Source: DASWHF01 sp036393295
Lineage (GTDB): Bacteria; Pseudomonadota; Gammaproteobacteria; Acidiferrobacterales; UBA6901
Assembly: GCA_036393295.1 (NCBI GenBank)
Contig: DASWHF010000094.1
Location: 1-31,134 of the forward strand
DNA: 31,134 bases
Reading direction: 5' to 3'
Below the pieces are notes generated by a model, which saw nothing but the letters and a program-made list of their open reading frames with translations, was not told the DNA's origin and did not search any database. Below are positions 15,940-24,619 of the stretch, piece by piece (the first letter of the stretch is position 1; each line of letters opens with the position of its first letter). A program made the position numbers and the translations under genes.

Positions 15940-16134
15940 CTTGCTATAACTAACCCTAAGGAAGAACAATAAGGCCTAGGCCGCCACCCAAGGGAAGCTG
16001 TCATGCTCGGATCCCCGGAAGTGATCGTCATCGGTGCCGGACCGGCGGAGGTCACACGTGCCCTGCGGCCGGCGCGCGCCGGGGTTCGGGTATTTTCCGC
16101 TATCACGAATATTTCCGGAGGCCAAGGTTGTTAA
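15940..16134 (+). pseudogene. Truncated copy of the leader and first 30 codons of the giant fusion gene
   Basis: From the ATG at 16003, SPEVIVIGAGPAEVTRALRP and ARAGVRV parallel SPEVLIIGAGPAGIACALRL and ARAGVRV at the start of the gene at 17277; both begin with Met and keep the same register for 30 codons. Identity over the coding part is roughly 80% by eye. The 60-odd bases before each ATG also align, from CTTG at 15940 and 17215 to the ribosome binding site CCAAGGGA. The similarity ends near 16093; 13 unrelated codons then lead to TAA at 16132-16134. The copy includes an extended -10 box TGCTATAAC (15942-15950). The second Gly of the FAD motif GxGxxG is changed (GAGPAE). The leader may now drive the genes behind it. 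Confidence 0.8.
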
Positions 16135-16667
16135 GCGAGCTCGACGTGTTGCGCGATGTTGGTGCAAGGCTGGAGGGCGCCGGTATTGCTTACATGCTGA
16201 CCGGTTCTATGGCGATGAACTACTACGCCACACCGCGAATGACGCGGGATATCGATCTGGTCGTGGCATTGAGCGTGGCGGACAGCGCGCGGGTTCGAAG
16301 TTTGTTCGAGCCGGATTACTATGTGCCCGATAACATTGAGCAGGCGATTGTCTCGATCGGCATTTTCAATCTCGTGCACGTCGAGAGCGTCATCAAAGTC
16401 GATATTATCGTGCGCAAACACGAGGACTATCGTCAGGCGGAATTCGAGCGCCGTATCGCTATCGACCTGGAAGGGACTCGGATCTGGCTGGTGAGCAAAG
16501 AAGACCTCATTCTGTCCAAACTGCTGTGGGCGAAAACGTCGGTCTCGGAGTTGCAGCGTCGTGACGTGCAGAATCTGCTCGCGACCGGCGCGGACCGGGC
16601 GTATCTTGGTCACTGGGCGCCACGCTTGGGCGTGGCGCCGCTGCTACAGGAACTGCTGCATGAATGA
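16128..16667 (+). CDS. Nucleotidyltransferase-fold protein (DUF6036/AbiEii-like)
   Basis: The product is 179 residues with a TTG start six bases after GGAGG. The motif TGSMAMNYYATPRMTRDIDL has the GS and D-x-D pattern of the nucleotidyltransferase fold. VDIIVRK near residue 95 may carry the third acidic residue, and VSKEDLILSKLLWAKTS is a helical segment common in this family. Related proteins act as toxins in two-gene abortive-infection or toxin-antitoxin modules, but others have no known role. The next gene overlaps its end by eight bases, implying coupled expression of a pair. The start codon overlaps the end of the truncated fusion-gene copy, so its transcript probably begins in that borrowed leader. 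Confidence 0.75.
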   Translation: MLSELDVLRDVGARLEGAGIAYMLTGSMAMNYYATPRMTRDIDLVVALSVADSARVRSLFEPDYYVPDNIEQAIVSIGIFNLVHVESVIKVDIIVRKHEDYRQAEFERRIAIDLEGTRIWLVSKEDLILSKLLWAKTSVSELQRRDVQNLLATGADRAYLGHWAPRLGVAPLLQELLHE

Positions 16668-16941
16668 TACGGCACCTGACGTTGCGCGACTGGTACGTGA
16701 ACTGTATGCCCGCCGGACGGGCGTCGAACGCATGAAAATGGGCGCAAACATGTTTGCAACAGCGCGGACCCTGGTCATGGCGTCCATGCTGCCCGGGCTG
16801 CCGGAGGGCGAGGTACGCCGTCTGCTGTGCGCGCGGTTCTATGGCGCGCTCGCGGACGAGGTCTATGGTGGTGAGGAGCGCGGACGCCTGAAGGCCGTCC
16901 TCGTCAACCGCCCGGCTCACGCGGTCACCGCTGAAAAATAG
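16660..16941 (+). CDS. Small partner protein of the nucleotidyltransferase
   Basis: This encodes 93 residues from the ATG at 16660, overlapping the preceding stop (CATGAATGA). It is helical with ARRTGVERMKMGANMFATAR and MLPGLPEGEVRRLLCARFYG. I recall similar short proteins next to DUF6036-type nucleotidyltransferases, always without an assigned activity. It has no DNA-binding motif that I can see, nor a membrane segment. By position it could be an antitoxin or cofactor for the nucleotidyltransferase. That role is inference only. Confidence 0.65.
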   Translation: MNDTAPDVARLVRELYARRTGVERMKMGANMFATARTLVMASMLPGLPEGEVRRLLCARFYGALADEVYGGEERGRLKAVLVNRPAHAVTAEK

Positions 16942-16990
16942 CAGCTTATGGTCCCGTGGACCTGTGCCCGGCCTGCCGGAACGGAAGGCA

Positions 16991-17160
16991 TTACTGAGGA
17001 GAACAGTAAATAGTGCACGCTGCTGTCTACGGGGTCCCTTCTCCCTCCGGGAGAAGGTCAGGATGAGGGCGGTCTTTCGGAGCCGTCGGCCCTCACCCCG
17101 GCCCTCTCCCGGAGGGAGAGGGAGAAAACAGTACGCAATATCTGCCGGTCGGATCAGTAA
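16991..17160. mobile_element. MITE-like repeat, copy 2
   Basis: This 170-bp element starts TTACTGAGGAGAAC and ends GGATCAGTAA. It shares with copy 1 (7075-7245) a near-identical core: CCCTTCTCCC, GGATGAGGGCGGT, GGAGCCGTCGGCCCTCACCC and GGAGGGAGAGGGAGA. The few bases before both copies also agree (GAAGGC). It lies between the nucleotidyltransferase module and the leader of the giant fusion gene, ending 55 bp before the leader similarity begins. Confidence 0.75.
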
Positions 17161-17276
17161 CAGAAAAATGTTCAGGGTAAGCGAACAATCCCTTCACGAC
17201 GAGGGTGTGCCAAACTTGTAAGATCCGGCATATCGGAACGAGAATAGCCGCTTCGCGAAGCCAAGGGACGTCCGCG

Positions 17277-20200
17277 ATGAACACCAGCCCAGAAGTCCTG
17301 ATCATCGGCGCCGGACCGGCGGGAATCGCCTGTGCCCTGCGGCTGGCGCGCGCCGGGGTGCGGGTGCTGGTGCTGGAGGGCGGCGAGTACGCCGGTGCCG
17401 AGAACTGGTCGGGCTGCGTGTATCACGCCGACGCCTTGCTCGCACCCGAGGTGCTGGGCCCCGAGCTGTGGGCGGCGGCCCCCAAGGAGCGGCGCGTGGT
17501 GGCGCGCGGGCTCTACGTCCACGACGGACAGCACGCCGCCGGCTTCGAGGCGCGCGCCCACGCCGGCAACGACTATGGCGAGGCCTGGACGGTGCTGCGC
17601 CCCAAGCTCGACCGCTACCTCGCGGCGCGCGCCATCGAGGCCGGCGCCACCGTGCTCACCGGCACCACGGTCAGCGGCCTGCGCTGGCGCGACGCGCACG
17701 TCGTCGGCGTCAACACCAACCGCGGCCCGATCGAGGCCGATGTCGTGTTCATCGCCGAGGGCGATGCCGCGAGCCTGCTGGCGCGCGAGCGCCTCGAGCG
17801 CTCCCCGCATATCCACTACGCCCAGGGCATGAAGGCGGTGTTCACGCTGCCCCCCAAGGAGATCGAGCGGCGCTTCAATCTCCAGCCGGGCGAGGGCCTG
17901 GCGACCGAGTGGATCCTGCGCAACGGCCAGTACGCCGGGCGCGGCGTGCGGCTCAACCTCACCGCCTTCTTCTATACCAATCACGACACGCTGTCGGTCG
18001 GCATGGTGCTGCCGCTCGACCGGCTCGCGAAGGACAGCGTCGCCGATCATCCGCACATTTTCGAGCGCGTGCTGCGCACGCCGCTCATCGCGTCGTACCT
18101 GTGGGACGCCGAGCAGGTCGCCTACGGCGCCAAGGTCATCCGCGCCGGCGGCCTGAACGAGACGCCGCAGTGGGTCGGCGACGGGCTCGCCGTCGGCGGC
18201 GGCGGGCTCGGCCTCGGCCAGGAGATTCCGTATCCGAATTTCATCGCGCCGGCGATCACCAGCAGCCTGTGCTTCGCCGAGGCTGTCCTGACGCTGCGCG
18301 CCGGCGGCTCGCGCTACACGCGGGAGGACCTGGAGCGCGAGTACGTCGCCCCGCTCAAGGCCACGCCCGACTATAAGAGTGCCGAGCTGATCCGGCGCTG
18401 GCCGAACGCCATCCACGGCGGCGGCATGCTGTTCGATCACCTGCCGGCGCTGCTCGGCCACTTCGTCGAAGCCCAGGGCCTGAGGCGAGGCGAGGCGCGC
18501 GCCGCGCGGAGCCGCGCGCTCGGCGCCGAGCTCGGCCGGCTGCACAAGGACATCGGCCAGGCCTTCAAGATGGCGCGCGGCCTCGGGCCGTTCCGCAGCG
18601 CGCCGGCGGCGACGGTTGAGCCTCTTAAAGTGCGCTTCCTCGTGTCGCGCGACGGCGAGCCGCTCGCGCCGGTCAAGGGCGATGCCCTGTTGAACCTGAT
18701 GGGCAAGGCCATCGGCCATTTCTACGGCCGCCGCCTGCCGGCCTTCGGCGACCGCGTCGCCATGATCTGGCGCAGCCTCGGCAGCCTGCCGCTGGCGCTG
18801 ATCCGCATGAGCATGCTCACCGGCAGCGCGCTCGCCGGCGGCGTGCGCCTGCTCGGTGATCTCGCTGACTATAAGATCCGCAAAATCCCGCTGCGTGCGC
18901 TGCTCGGCCGGCCCTATCACCGCCACGAGGAATTGACCCGCAAGCTGCGCGACTGGACGAAAGCCCGCACGACACCGGCCACGCCCACCGGCTGGATCGC
19001 GCCGCTGGCGCGCTATCAGCCGGATCCGCGCCATATTACGGTGTCGCTGGCGCTCGGGTCCGAGGCGGCGCAGGGCCTGCGCAATGTCTGCCCGGCCGAG
19101 GTCTATACGCTCGCCGGCCGGCTCGGCGGCGTCGCCAGCCAGTACGAGAACTGCATCAAGTGCGAGTCCTGCCGCGTCACCGTGCCGGGCGTGGACTGGA
19201 ACCGGACCACCGGCCACCGCCTCGCCTACCGCGTGCCGGGCGACCGCCGCTACGGCCCCGATTCGTCGGTCGATGCCCATTTGAGCCTGCCGGCGCCGGC
19301 CATCGTGAGCCTCAGCGACGAGGCGCGCCGCGCCTGGGCCGATCTGTACACGGCGCTGCGCGCCCGCCCGCCGATGGTCGGCCTGGAGTGGCCGCAGCGT
19401 TTCGCGGAACTGATCGGCCGCCTGCCGGGCGATACCGCGACCGACCCGATCCGCGAGCGCCTGCGCGGCTGGCTCGACCGCCATGCCTACGGCTGGATGG
19501 AGAACGAGGTCGCCAGCCTGCTGGCCGACGCCGGCGCCCTGCCCGCCGACACGCGCGCGCGGCGCACGCCCGCGGCGCACGCCCGCCTGGCGCGCGAGCG
19601 CGATTGGGCGGCGCGCAGCGCAGGTTTCACGACCGAGCGGCTGCGCGAGCTCGCGGCCCAGCCCTGGCCGCCCGAGACGCGCGCCGCGCTGCTCGACCTT
19701 ATTAATACCGCGCGCGCCCACCAGGCCGATCTCGTGCAATGGCTGGCGGCGCGCGCGCCGGCGCTCGCCTGGATTGCGGCCTGTCATTACCTCGCCGAGG
19801 AATATGCCGGCAAGCCCTTGCCGACCCAGCTCGCGGCGCCGGTCTGGCGCGAGCGCGACGGCGGTTCGAATTGGCTGCCGGGTGTGGCCGAGCAGCATGT
19901 CGACCGGCGCGGCCGGCCGGTCGCGGCCGCGCGCGCGATCGGCCACGGCGCCGGCGGCGACGCCGCCCAGCCGGTGCGGCTGGCGATCGACGAGTCCGTC
20001 CCGGGTTTCGAGGCCGGCGCGCGGCTCGCGCATCTCAGTCTCGCGCTGGCGCTCGGCCAGGCCGGGGAGCTGCGCCGGCGCGCCGGCGAGTATGCCGGCA
20101 GCCGCGTGCAGTTCCGCGGCGATCTGCAGGACGCCGAGGGCCGCGACGGTATCGCCAAGTTCGGCGCGGTGAAGGCCATGCTGGCCGGCATCGAGCACGC

Positions 20201-23200
20201 CTACCGCACGCTTGAGCTCGCGCGCCCCCGGTGCGATCGCGAAGCCGAAAAGGTGCTGCATCTCGTCCGCCAGCACATGGGCCCGTGGATGGACGCGGTG
20301 CCGTGGCTGGCCGGGCAGATCTTCGGCGGCATGGCCTATTCCGAGGAGGACATCCTCGCGCCGCGCTACCGCGACGCCATGCTGTTCTCGCAGTGGCCGG
20401 GCGCGCAGGAGCTGGAGACCGAGGACCCGGAGTTCGGCCTGCGCGTGCTGCGCGAACGCGGCGCGGAGGTCGAGCCGACGCTCGCCCAGGGGCTGGCCGG
20501 CTTCGCCGAGAATCTGCACAAGACCCGCACGCTCGCGCCGGCGCCGGCCGAGCCGGCGGCGCGCCCGGCGCGGCGCGCCCGGCGTACGCTGCGCTGGGAC
20601 CCCGCGGACAAGTTCGTCTACCTGAGCGGCGGTTTTCTGAACGGCCGGCTGCTCGCCCCCGACCAGGTGTTGACCAACGAGCACTATCGGCGCGATCCGC
20701 GGCTGCGGCAGACGCGCGCCGAGGTGCTGCGCTTGCTGCGCGGCGGCTTCAAGCCGCCGCGCCCCGACCAGCCCTACGGCCGCTACATCGACGCCTTGCA
20801 CGGCATGCCGGATCACGACATCCAGCGGCTGCGCGACTTCAACGCCTTCGCCACCATCGTGCCGGCCGAGCTCGGCGGCAAGGGCTGGAGCAAGGCGCAG
20901 TACTCGGTGCTGACGAATCTCGGCATGGGCATGATGGACACGGCCTTCGGCCTGCTGATCATGGCCTCGACCTCGATCGGCACCATGCCGGTCATGCTCG
21001 GCCGCGACAAGGACCTGCCGGCGCTGCGCGCCGAGCTCGACGCCTGCCTGGAGGACGACGCCGCCTGGGCCGGCCTGCGCGCCGACCTCGACGGGCTCAT
21101 CGCGATGCTGGAGCGCCCCGAGCCCAAGGCCTTCAAGCAGGCGATGACGGATTTCGGCAAGCGCATCCAGCGGATGTTCCTGTTCAAGGGATCGACCCTG
21201 AAGTACATCGTGCGCAAGCCGCTGACGGCGGTGCAGGACGCGATCGAGATTGCCAAGCGCCGCGACCTCGATGCGCTCGGCGCGGCGCTGCGCGCGCTGC
21301 GCGACGGGCTCGACGAGCTGCGCGCCACCCTCGAGGCCGAGCGCGAAGCGCTCGACGCGCGCGAGCGCGCGCACGACCGCTTCCTGCAGTTCCTCGCCAC
21401 CGGCCAGATCAGCGCGTTCGCGCTCACCGAGCCCTCGGCCGGCTCCGACACCGGCGGCATCCAGACGCGCGCGCTGCTGCGCGAAGTGCCGGCCAAGCCG
21501 GACGGCAAGGGCTTCTACAGCTTCACGCCGCACGGCGGGCACGAGCCGCGCGTGCTGCTCGACGCCGAGCGCCTCGAGTTCGAGGGCCGCAAGGCCTGGT
21601 TCCGGCTGGCCGACGGCACGCGCGCCGCGCTCGACGACAGCGGCTGGGACCTGAACACCCAGAGCGGCCGGCGCCAGGTGCGCGCCGGCGGCGCCGCCCA
21701 TCCCTACGACGACATCGGCACGGTGCTCGAGCGCGACGGCAAGACTTTCTACCGCTACTATGAGCTGGCCGGAAACAAGATGTGGATCACCAACGGCTCG
21801 GTCGCCGACCGCTACAGCGTCTACGCCCGCAGCGAGCAGGGCGAGCTGGCGCTGATGCTGGAGCGCCGCTCCGAGGGCCTGCGCATCGGACCGAACGAGA
21901 ACAAGCTCGGCCAGCGCGCCTCGCCGACCAACGAGCTGTCCTTCGACCGCGTGCGCGTCAGCGCCGAGCAGGTGATCGGTTTTACCGGCCACGGCCAGGT
22001 GAACGCGCTCGAGACGCTGAGTGTCGGGCGCGGCGGACTGGTGATGAGCTGCGCCACGCTCGGCGAGGGCCTGCTGGAGCGCTTCACCGAGGTCTGGCGG
22101 CGCGATCCGGCGCTGCACGCGGCCGCCCAGGGCGAGGTCGACCGCATCCAGACCATCGCCGCGCGCCTGGTCGGCCTCATGGACCGCGCCGATCTCAGCC
22201 GCGGCGATTTCCGCATCGAGGCGGCGCTGTCCAAGTACGTCGCCTCCGAGGGCGCGCACCGCATCCTCGGCTGGCTGGAGAAGCTCATCGGCCCGCAGGC
22301 GGTGGCGCAGGAGATGATGCTGGAGAAATGGCGGCGCGACATCCGCATCCTCAACATCTACGAGGGCACCAACGAGATCCAGCGCTTCCTGGTCCTCAAG
22401 GACCTGCCGAAGCTGCTGCGCGCCGAGCCGGCGGCGGTCGCCGACAACGAGCCGCTCGAGACCGCGCTGCAGAACTTCCGCGACTTCGTCGCGCCGCGGG
22501 TGGCGCGCTTCGGCGACGCGCTGTGGCAGAACCCGGACCTGCAGGTGCGCTGGTTCCCGGTGGTCGACTGGGCCGCGGCGCTGTATTGCTGGTGCGCGCT
22601 GCACGAGCGCGTGCGGCTGCTGACGGCACTCGAGGATCCGGCGGACGGCGCGCACATCAAGCGCCTGCGCGAGAGCCAGAACGGCCTGGCGCAGCATGTC
22701 CAGGCGCTGGCGGCGCGCATCCGCGCCGACTTCGCGCGTTACGACGACGGCGGCGCGCATCCCTCGGACACGAGCCTCACGCTGGCGCGCGCGCTGTTGG
22801 CGCCCGAGCCGGAGGCCGACGCGGGCGCCACGCTGGTCGCGCCGCTCGACGGCGAGTGGGGCATGATCCTGCGCAGCGATTACGAGCTCGGCGCCGACGG
22901 CCTGCAGTGGGCCGGCTGGCATGCCGCCGATCTGGCGGTGCTCGACCGGCTGCTGTGCTGGCGCGATGCCAGCCCGTCGATGCACGTGCATGTCGCGGCG
23001 CTCGCGCCGGAGGGGCTCGACGACCGGCTGCGGCGCCTGCAGGCGGCCGGCGCCGACGTGCTGCACGTGGTCGAGACGCCGGGCGCGCGCGACGTGCCGG
23101 GGCTGGCCGAGGTGCTGCGCCGCAATTGGCTCAAGATCAATCGCTACGCCCTCGGCGCGGCGGCCGGCAGCGGCGCCGATCTCGCCTCCGGCGCCCAGCT

Positions 23201-24590
23201 CGCCGGGCTGCTCGACGCCGAGCGCGTCGCCGAGCTCGCGGCGCTCGGCGGCATGCGCCGCGGCCTGTGGCTGGAAGCCGAAGGCGGCGCGCGCCACTAT
23301 GTCGAGCACGACCGCAGGTTCCTGCTGGCGCTGGACGTGAAACCGCTGGGTCGCAGCGACGAGTTCAGCGTGCGCGCCTGGCTCGCGGCACTCGGCCGCG
23401 CGCTGCCGCGCGCCGCACAAGCGGCGGTCGAGGCGCCGCGCCGGGTGCGGCCGGCCGGGCGCGCCGCGGCCGGCGATCTGCCGGCCGCCTTCGACGCGCC
23501 GGAGCAGCTCGCGGACTGGCTCAAGCAACGCCTCGGCGCCGGCGGCCGCGCCGAGAAACCGGCGGCGCTCAAGGAAACGCGCGACGCCCTGCCGGACGTC
23601 CCGGTTTGGATAGCGTCGCCGGCCTTGTTGGCGACGGCGCGCGGCCGCGCCGCGCTGCGCCTGCTGGTGGCGCTCGGCGGCGAGGGCTTCGGCATCGTTA
23701 CCTGGCGCACGCCCGGCGCGCCGGCGCTCAAGCTCGCCCAGGGCCTCAACCTGCCGGGCCTGCGCGGCGTGTGGCGCGTCGACATCGACACCGACGACAG
23801 CGGCGCACTGGTGCGCGCGCTGGCGGAACGGATCGGCAAGCGCCTGGTCGTGGCGGAGGCGGCGGATCGCGAGCTGGCCGCGCGGCTCGCCGCCGCGACG
23901 CGCCTGCCGCTGCACGACGCGGTGGTCGCGTTCGACCGCGAGGCGCTGGAAAGCGCGCACGGCGCCTATACCGCGCAGCGCCGGCGGCCGGAGTCGGCGG
24001 TGCTGATCGCCGCCGAGGACTTCCACGGCGCCGAGCCGCCGGCGGCGCGCAGCGGCGCGATCCCGGTGACGCCGCTGGCGGCCGGCCGCGCGGCGCGCAA
24101 CAGCCTGGCGCGCTGGCAGGCCGCGGGCCGCGCCGGCGGCGACGGGCTCGCGACCGCGCCGATCATCGTCGACGTCGGTCTCGGCGTCGGCAGCGAGAGC
24201 GACTACCGGAAGTTGGTCACGCCGCTCGTCGAGCAGATCAAGGCCCTGAGCGGGCGCAGCGTCGAGATCGGCGCGACCCGCAAGATCACCCAGGAGCTGA
24301 AGCTGCTGCCGCCCGACCGCCAGATCGGCCAGACCGGCATCGCGGTCGCGCCCGAGCTGCTGATCGCGCTCGGCATCTCCGGCGCGCCCCAGCACATGAG
24401 CTGGATCGATCCGAAGGCGGTGGTGGTCGCCATCAACCGCGACGCCGAGGCGCCGATATTTCACTGGGCCGGGCACAACGCCGGCCCGCGGGTGATCGCC
24501 TGCGTCGGCGACCTGCACGACTGGGTGCCGGCGCTGCTCGACGCGCTCGCCGCCGGCGAGCCGCCCGCGAGCGCCACGGCCGCCGGTTGA
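17277..24590 (+). CDS. Giant fusion: ETF-quinone oxidoreductase, two acyl-CoA dehydrogenase domains and ETF beta/alpha
   Basis: One uninterrupted frame of 2437 residues; the ATG at 17277 follows AAGGGA. Residues 1-660 are an ETF:quinone oxidoreductase (FixC-like): GAGPAGIACALRLARAG FAD site, VGDGLAVGGGGLGLGQE, and the 4Fe-4S cysteines 605, 626, 629 and 632 (NVCPAEVY, NCIKCESCR). About 670-1070 resembles an acyl-CoA dehydrogenase C-terminus (GGMAYSEEDILAPRYRDA) without the catalytic Glu. About 1090-1840 is a full dehydrogenase: ALTEPSAGSDTGG at 1383, NKMWITNGS, and catalytic Glu1696 in IYEGTNEIQR, plus charged insertions at about 1240-1365 and 1395-1495. About 1845-2050 is a weak ETF-beta-like region; 2108-2437 is ETF-alpha (GLGVGSESDY, QIGQTGIAVAPELLIALGIS, GAPQHMSW, INRDAEAPIF). 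It would oxidise acyl-CoA and pass electrons through its own FADs and cluster to membrane quinone. Thiolase, hydratase/dehydrogenase and synthetase genes follow. Confidence 0.88.
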   Translation: MNTSPEVLIIGAGPAGIACALRLARAGVRVLVLEGGEYAGAENWSGCVYHADALLAPEVLGPELWAAAPKERRVVARGLYVHDGQHAAGFEARAHAGNDYGEAWTVLRPKLDRYLAARAIEAGATVLTGTTVSGLRWRDAHVVGVNTNRGPIEADVVFIAEGDAASLLARERLERSPHIHYAQGMKAVFTLPPKEIERRFNLQPGEGLATEWILRNGQYAGRGVRLNLTAFFYTNHDTLSVGMVLPLDRLAKDSVADHPHIFERVLRTPLIASYLWDAEQVAYGAKVIRAGGLNETPQWVGDGLAVGGGGLGLGQEIPYPNFIAPAITSSLCFAEAVLTLRAGGSRYTREDLEREYVAPLKATPDYKSAELIRRWPNAIHGGGMLFDHLPALLGHFVEAQGLRRGEARAARSRALGAELGRLHKDIGQAFKMARGLGPFRSAPAATVEPLKVRFLVSRDGEPLAPVKGDALLNLMGKAIGHFYGRRLPAFGDRVAMIWRSLGSLPLALIRMSMLTGSALAGGVRLLGDLADYKIRKIPLRALLGRPYHRHEELTRKLRDWTKARTTPATPTGWIAPLARYQPDPRHITVSLALGSEAAQGLRNVCPAEVYTLAGRLGGVASQYENCIKCESCRVTVPGVDWNRTTGHRLAYRVPGDRRYGPDSSVDAHLSLPAPAIVSLSDEARRAWADLYTALRARPPMVGLEWPQRFAELIGRLPGDTATDPIRERLRGWLDRHAYGWMENEVASLLADAGALPADTRARRTPAAHARLARERDWAARSAGFTTERLRELAAQPWPPETRAALLDLINTARAHQADLVQWLAARAPALAWIAACHYLAEEYAGKPLPTQLAAPVWRERDGGSNWLPGVAEQHVDRRGRPVAAARAIGHGAGGDAAQPVRLAIDESVPGFEAGARLAHLSLALALGQAGELRRRAGEYAGSRVQFRGDLQDAEGRDGIAKFGAVKAMLAGIEHAYRTLELARPRCDREAEKVLHLVRQHMGPWMDAVPWLAGQIFGGMAYSEEDILAPRYRDAMLFSQWPGAQELETEDPEFGLRVLRERGAEVEPTLAQGLAGFAENLHKTRTLAPAPAEPAARPARRARRTLRWDPADKFVYLSGGFLNGRLLAPDQVLTNEHYRRDPRLRQTRAEVLRLLRGGFKPPRPDQPYGRYIDALHGMPDHDIQRLRDFNAFATIVPAELGGKGWSKAQYSVLTNLGMGMMDTAFGLLIMASTSIGTMPVMLGRDKDLPALRAELDACLEDDAAWAGLRADLDGLIAMLERPEPKAFKQAMTDFGKRIQRMFLFKGSTLKYIVRKPLTAVQDAIEIAKRRDLDALGAALRALRDGLDELRATLEAEREALDARERAHDRFLQFLATGQISAFALTEPSAGSDTGGIQTRALLREVPAKPDGKGFYSFTPHGGHEPRVLLDAERLEFEGRKAWFRLADGTRAALDDSGWDLNTQSGRRQVRAGGAAHPYDDIGTVLERDGKTFYRYYELAGNKMWITNGSVADRYSVYARSEQGELALMLERRSEGLRIGPNENKLGQRASPTNELSFDRVRVSAEQVIGFTGHGQVNALETLSVGRGGLVMSCATLGEGLLERFTEVWRRDPALHAAAQGEVDRIQTIAARLVGLMDRADLSRGDFRIEAALSKYVASEGAHRILGWLEKLIGPQAVAQEMMLEKWRRDIRILNIYEGTNEIQRFLVLKDLPKLLRAEPAAVADNEPLETALQNFRDFVAPRVARFGDALWQNPDLQVRWFPVVDWAAALYCWCALHERVRLLTALEDPADGAHIKRLRESQNGLAQHVQALAARIRADFARYDDGGAHPSDTSLTLARALLAPEPEADAGATLVAPLDGEWGMILRSDYELGADGLQWAGWHAADLAVLDRLLCWRDASPSMHVHVAALAPEGLDDRLRRLQAAGADVLHVVETPGARDVPGLAEVLRRNWLKINRYALGAAAGSGADLASGAQLAGLLDAERVAELAALGGMRRGLWLEAEGGARHYVEHDRRFLLALDVKPLGRSDEFSVRAWLAALGRALPRAAQAAVEAPRRVRPAGRAAAGDLPAAFDAPEQLADWLKQRLGAGGRAEKPAALKETRDALPDVPVWIASPALLATARGRAALRLLVALGGEGFGIVTWRTPGAPALKLAQGLNLPGLRGVWRVDIDTDDSGALVRALAERIGKRLVVAEAADRELAARLAAATRLPLHDAVVAFDREALESAHGAYTAQRRRPESAVLIAAEDFHGAEPPAARSGAIPVTPLAAGRAARNSLARWQAAGRAGGDGLATAPIIVDVGLGVGSESDYRKLVTPLVEQIKALSGRSVEIGATRKITQELKLLPPDRQIGQTGIAVAPELLIALGISGAPQHMSWIDPKAVVVAINRDAEAPIFHWAGHNAGPRVIACVGDLHDWVPALLDALAAGEPPASATAAG

Positions 24591-24619
24591 GTGCGTAACG
24601 CCCCTATTGACTCACCCCC

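Noticed and set aside
17172..24518. A 2448-residue open frame on the minus strand opposite the fusion gene
   Set aside because: Its translation is a monotonous Arg/Ala/Gly/Val/Gln-rich sequence with no domain. The plus-strand frame has several catalytic motifs. High GC at third positions keeps the mirror frame free of stops.
17277..24590. The idea that the giant frame is an assembly artefact joining separate genes
   Set aside because: There is no stop, start cluster or ribosome binding site at the domain borders, and the linkers are in frame with the same base use. An artefact cannot be fully excluded without reads, but nothing in the sequence points to one.
21782..24598. A 938-residue alternative plus-strand frame
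   Set aside because: It is Arg/Ala-rich low-complexity translation overlapping the dehydrogenase and ETF domains in the correct frame.
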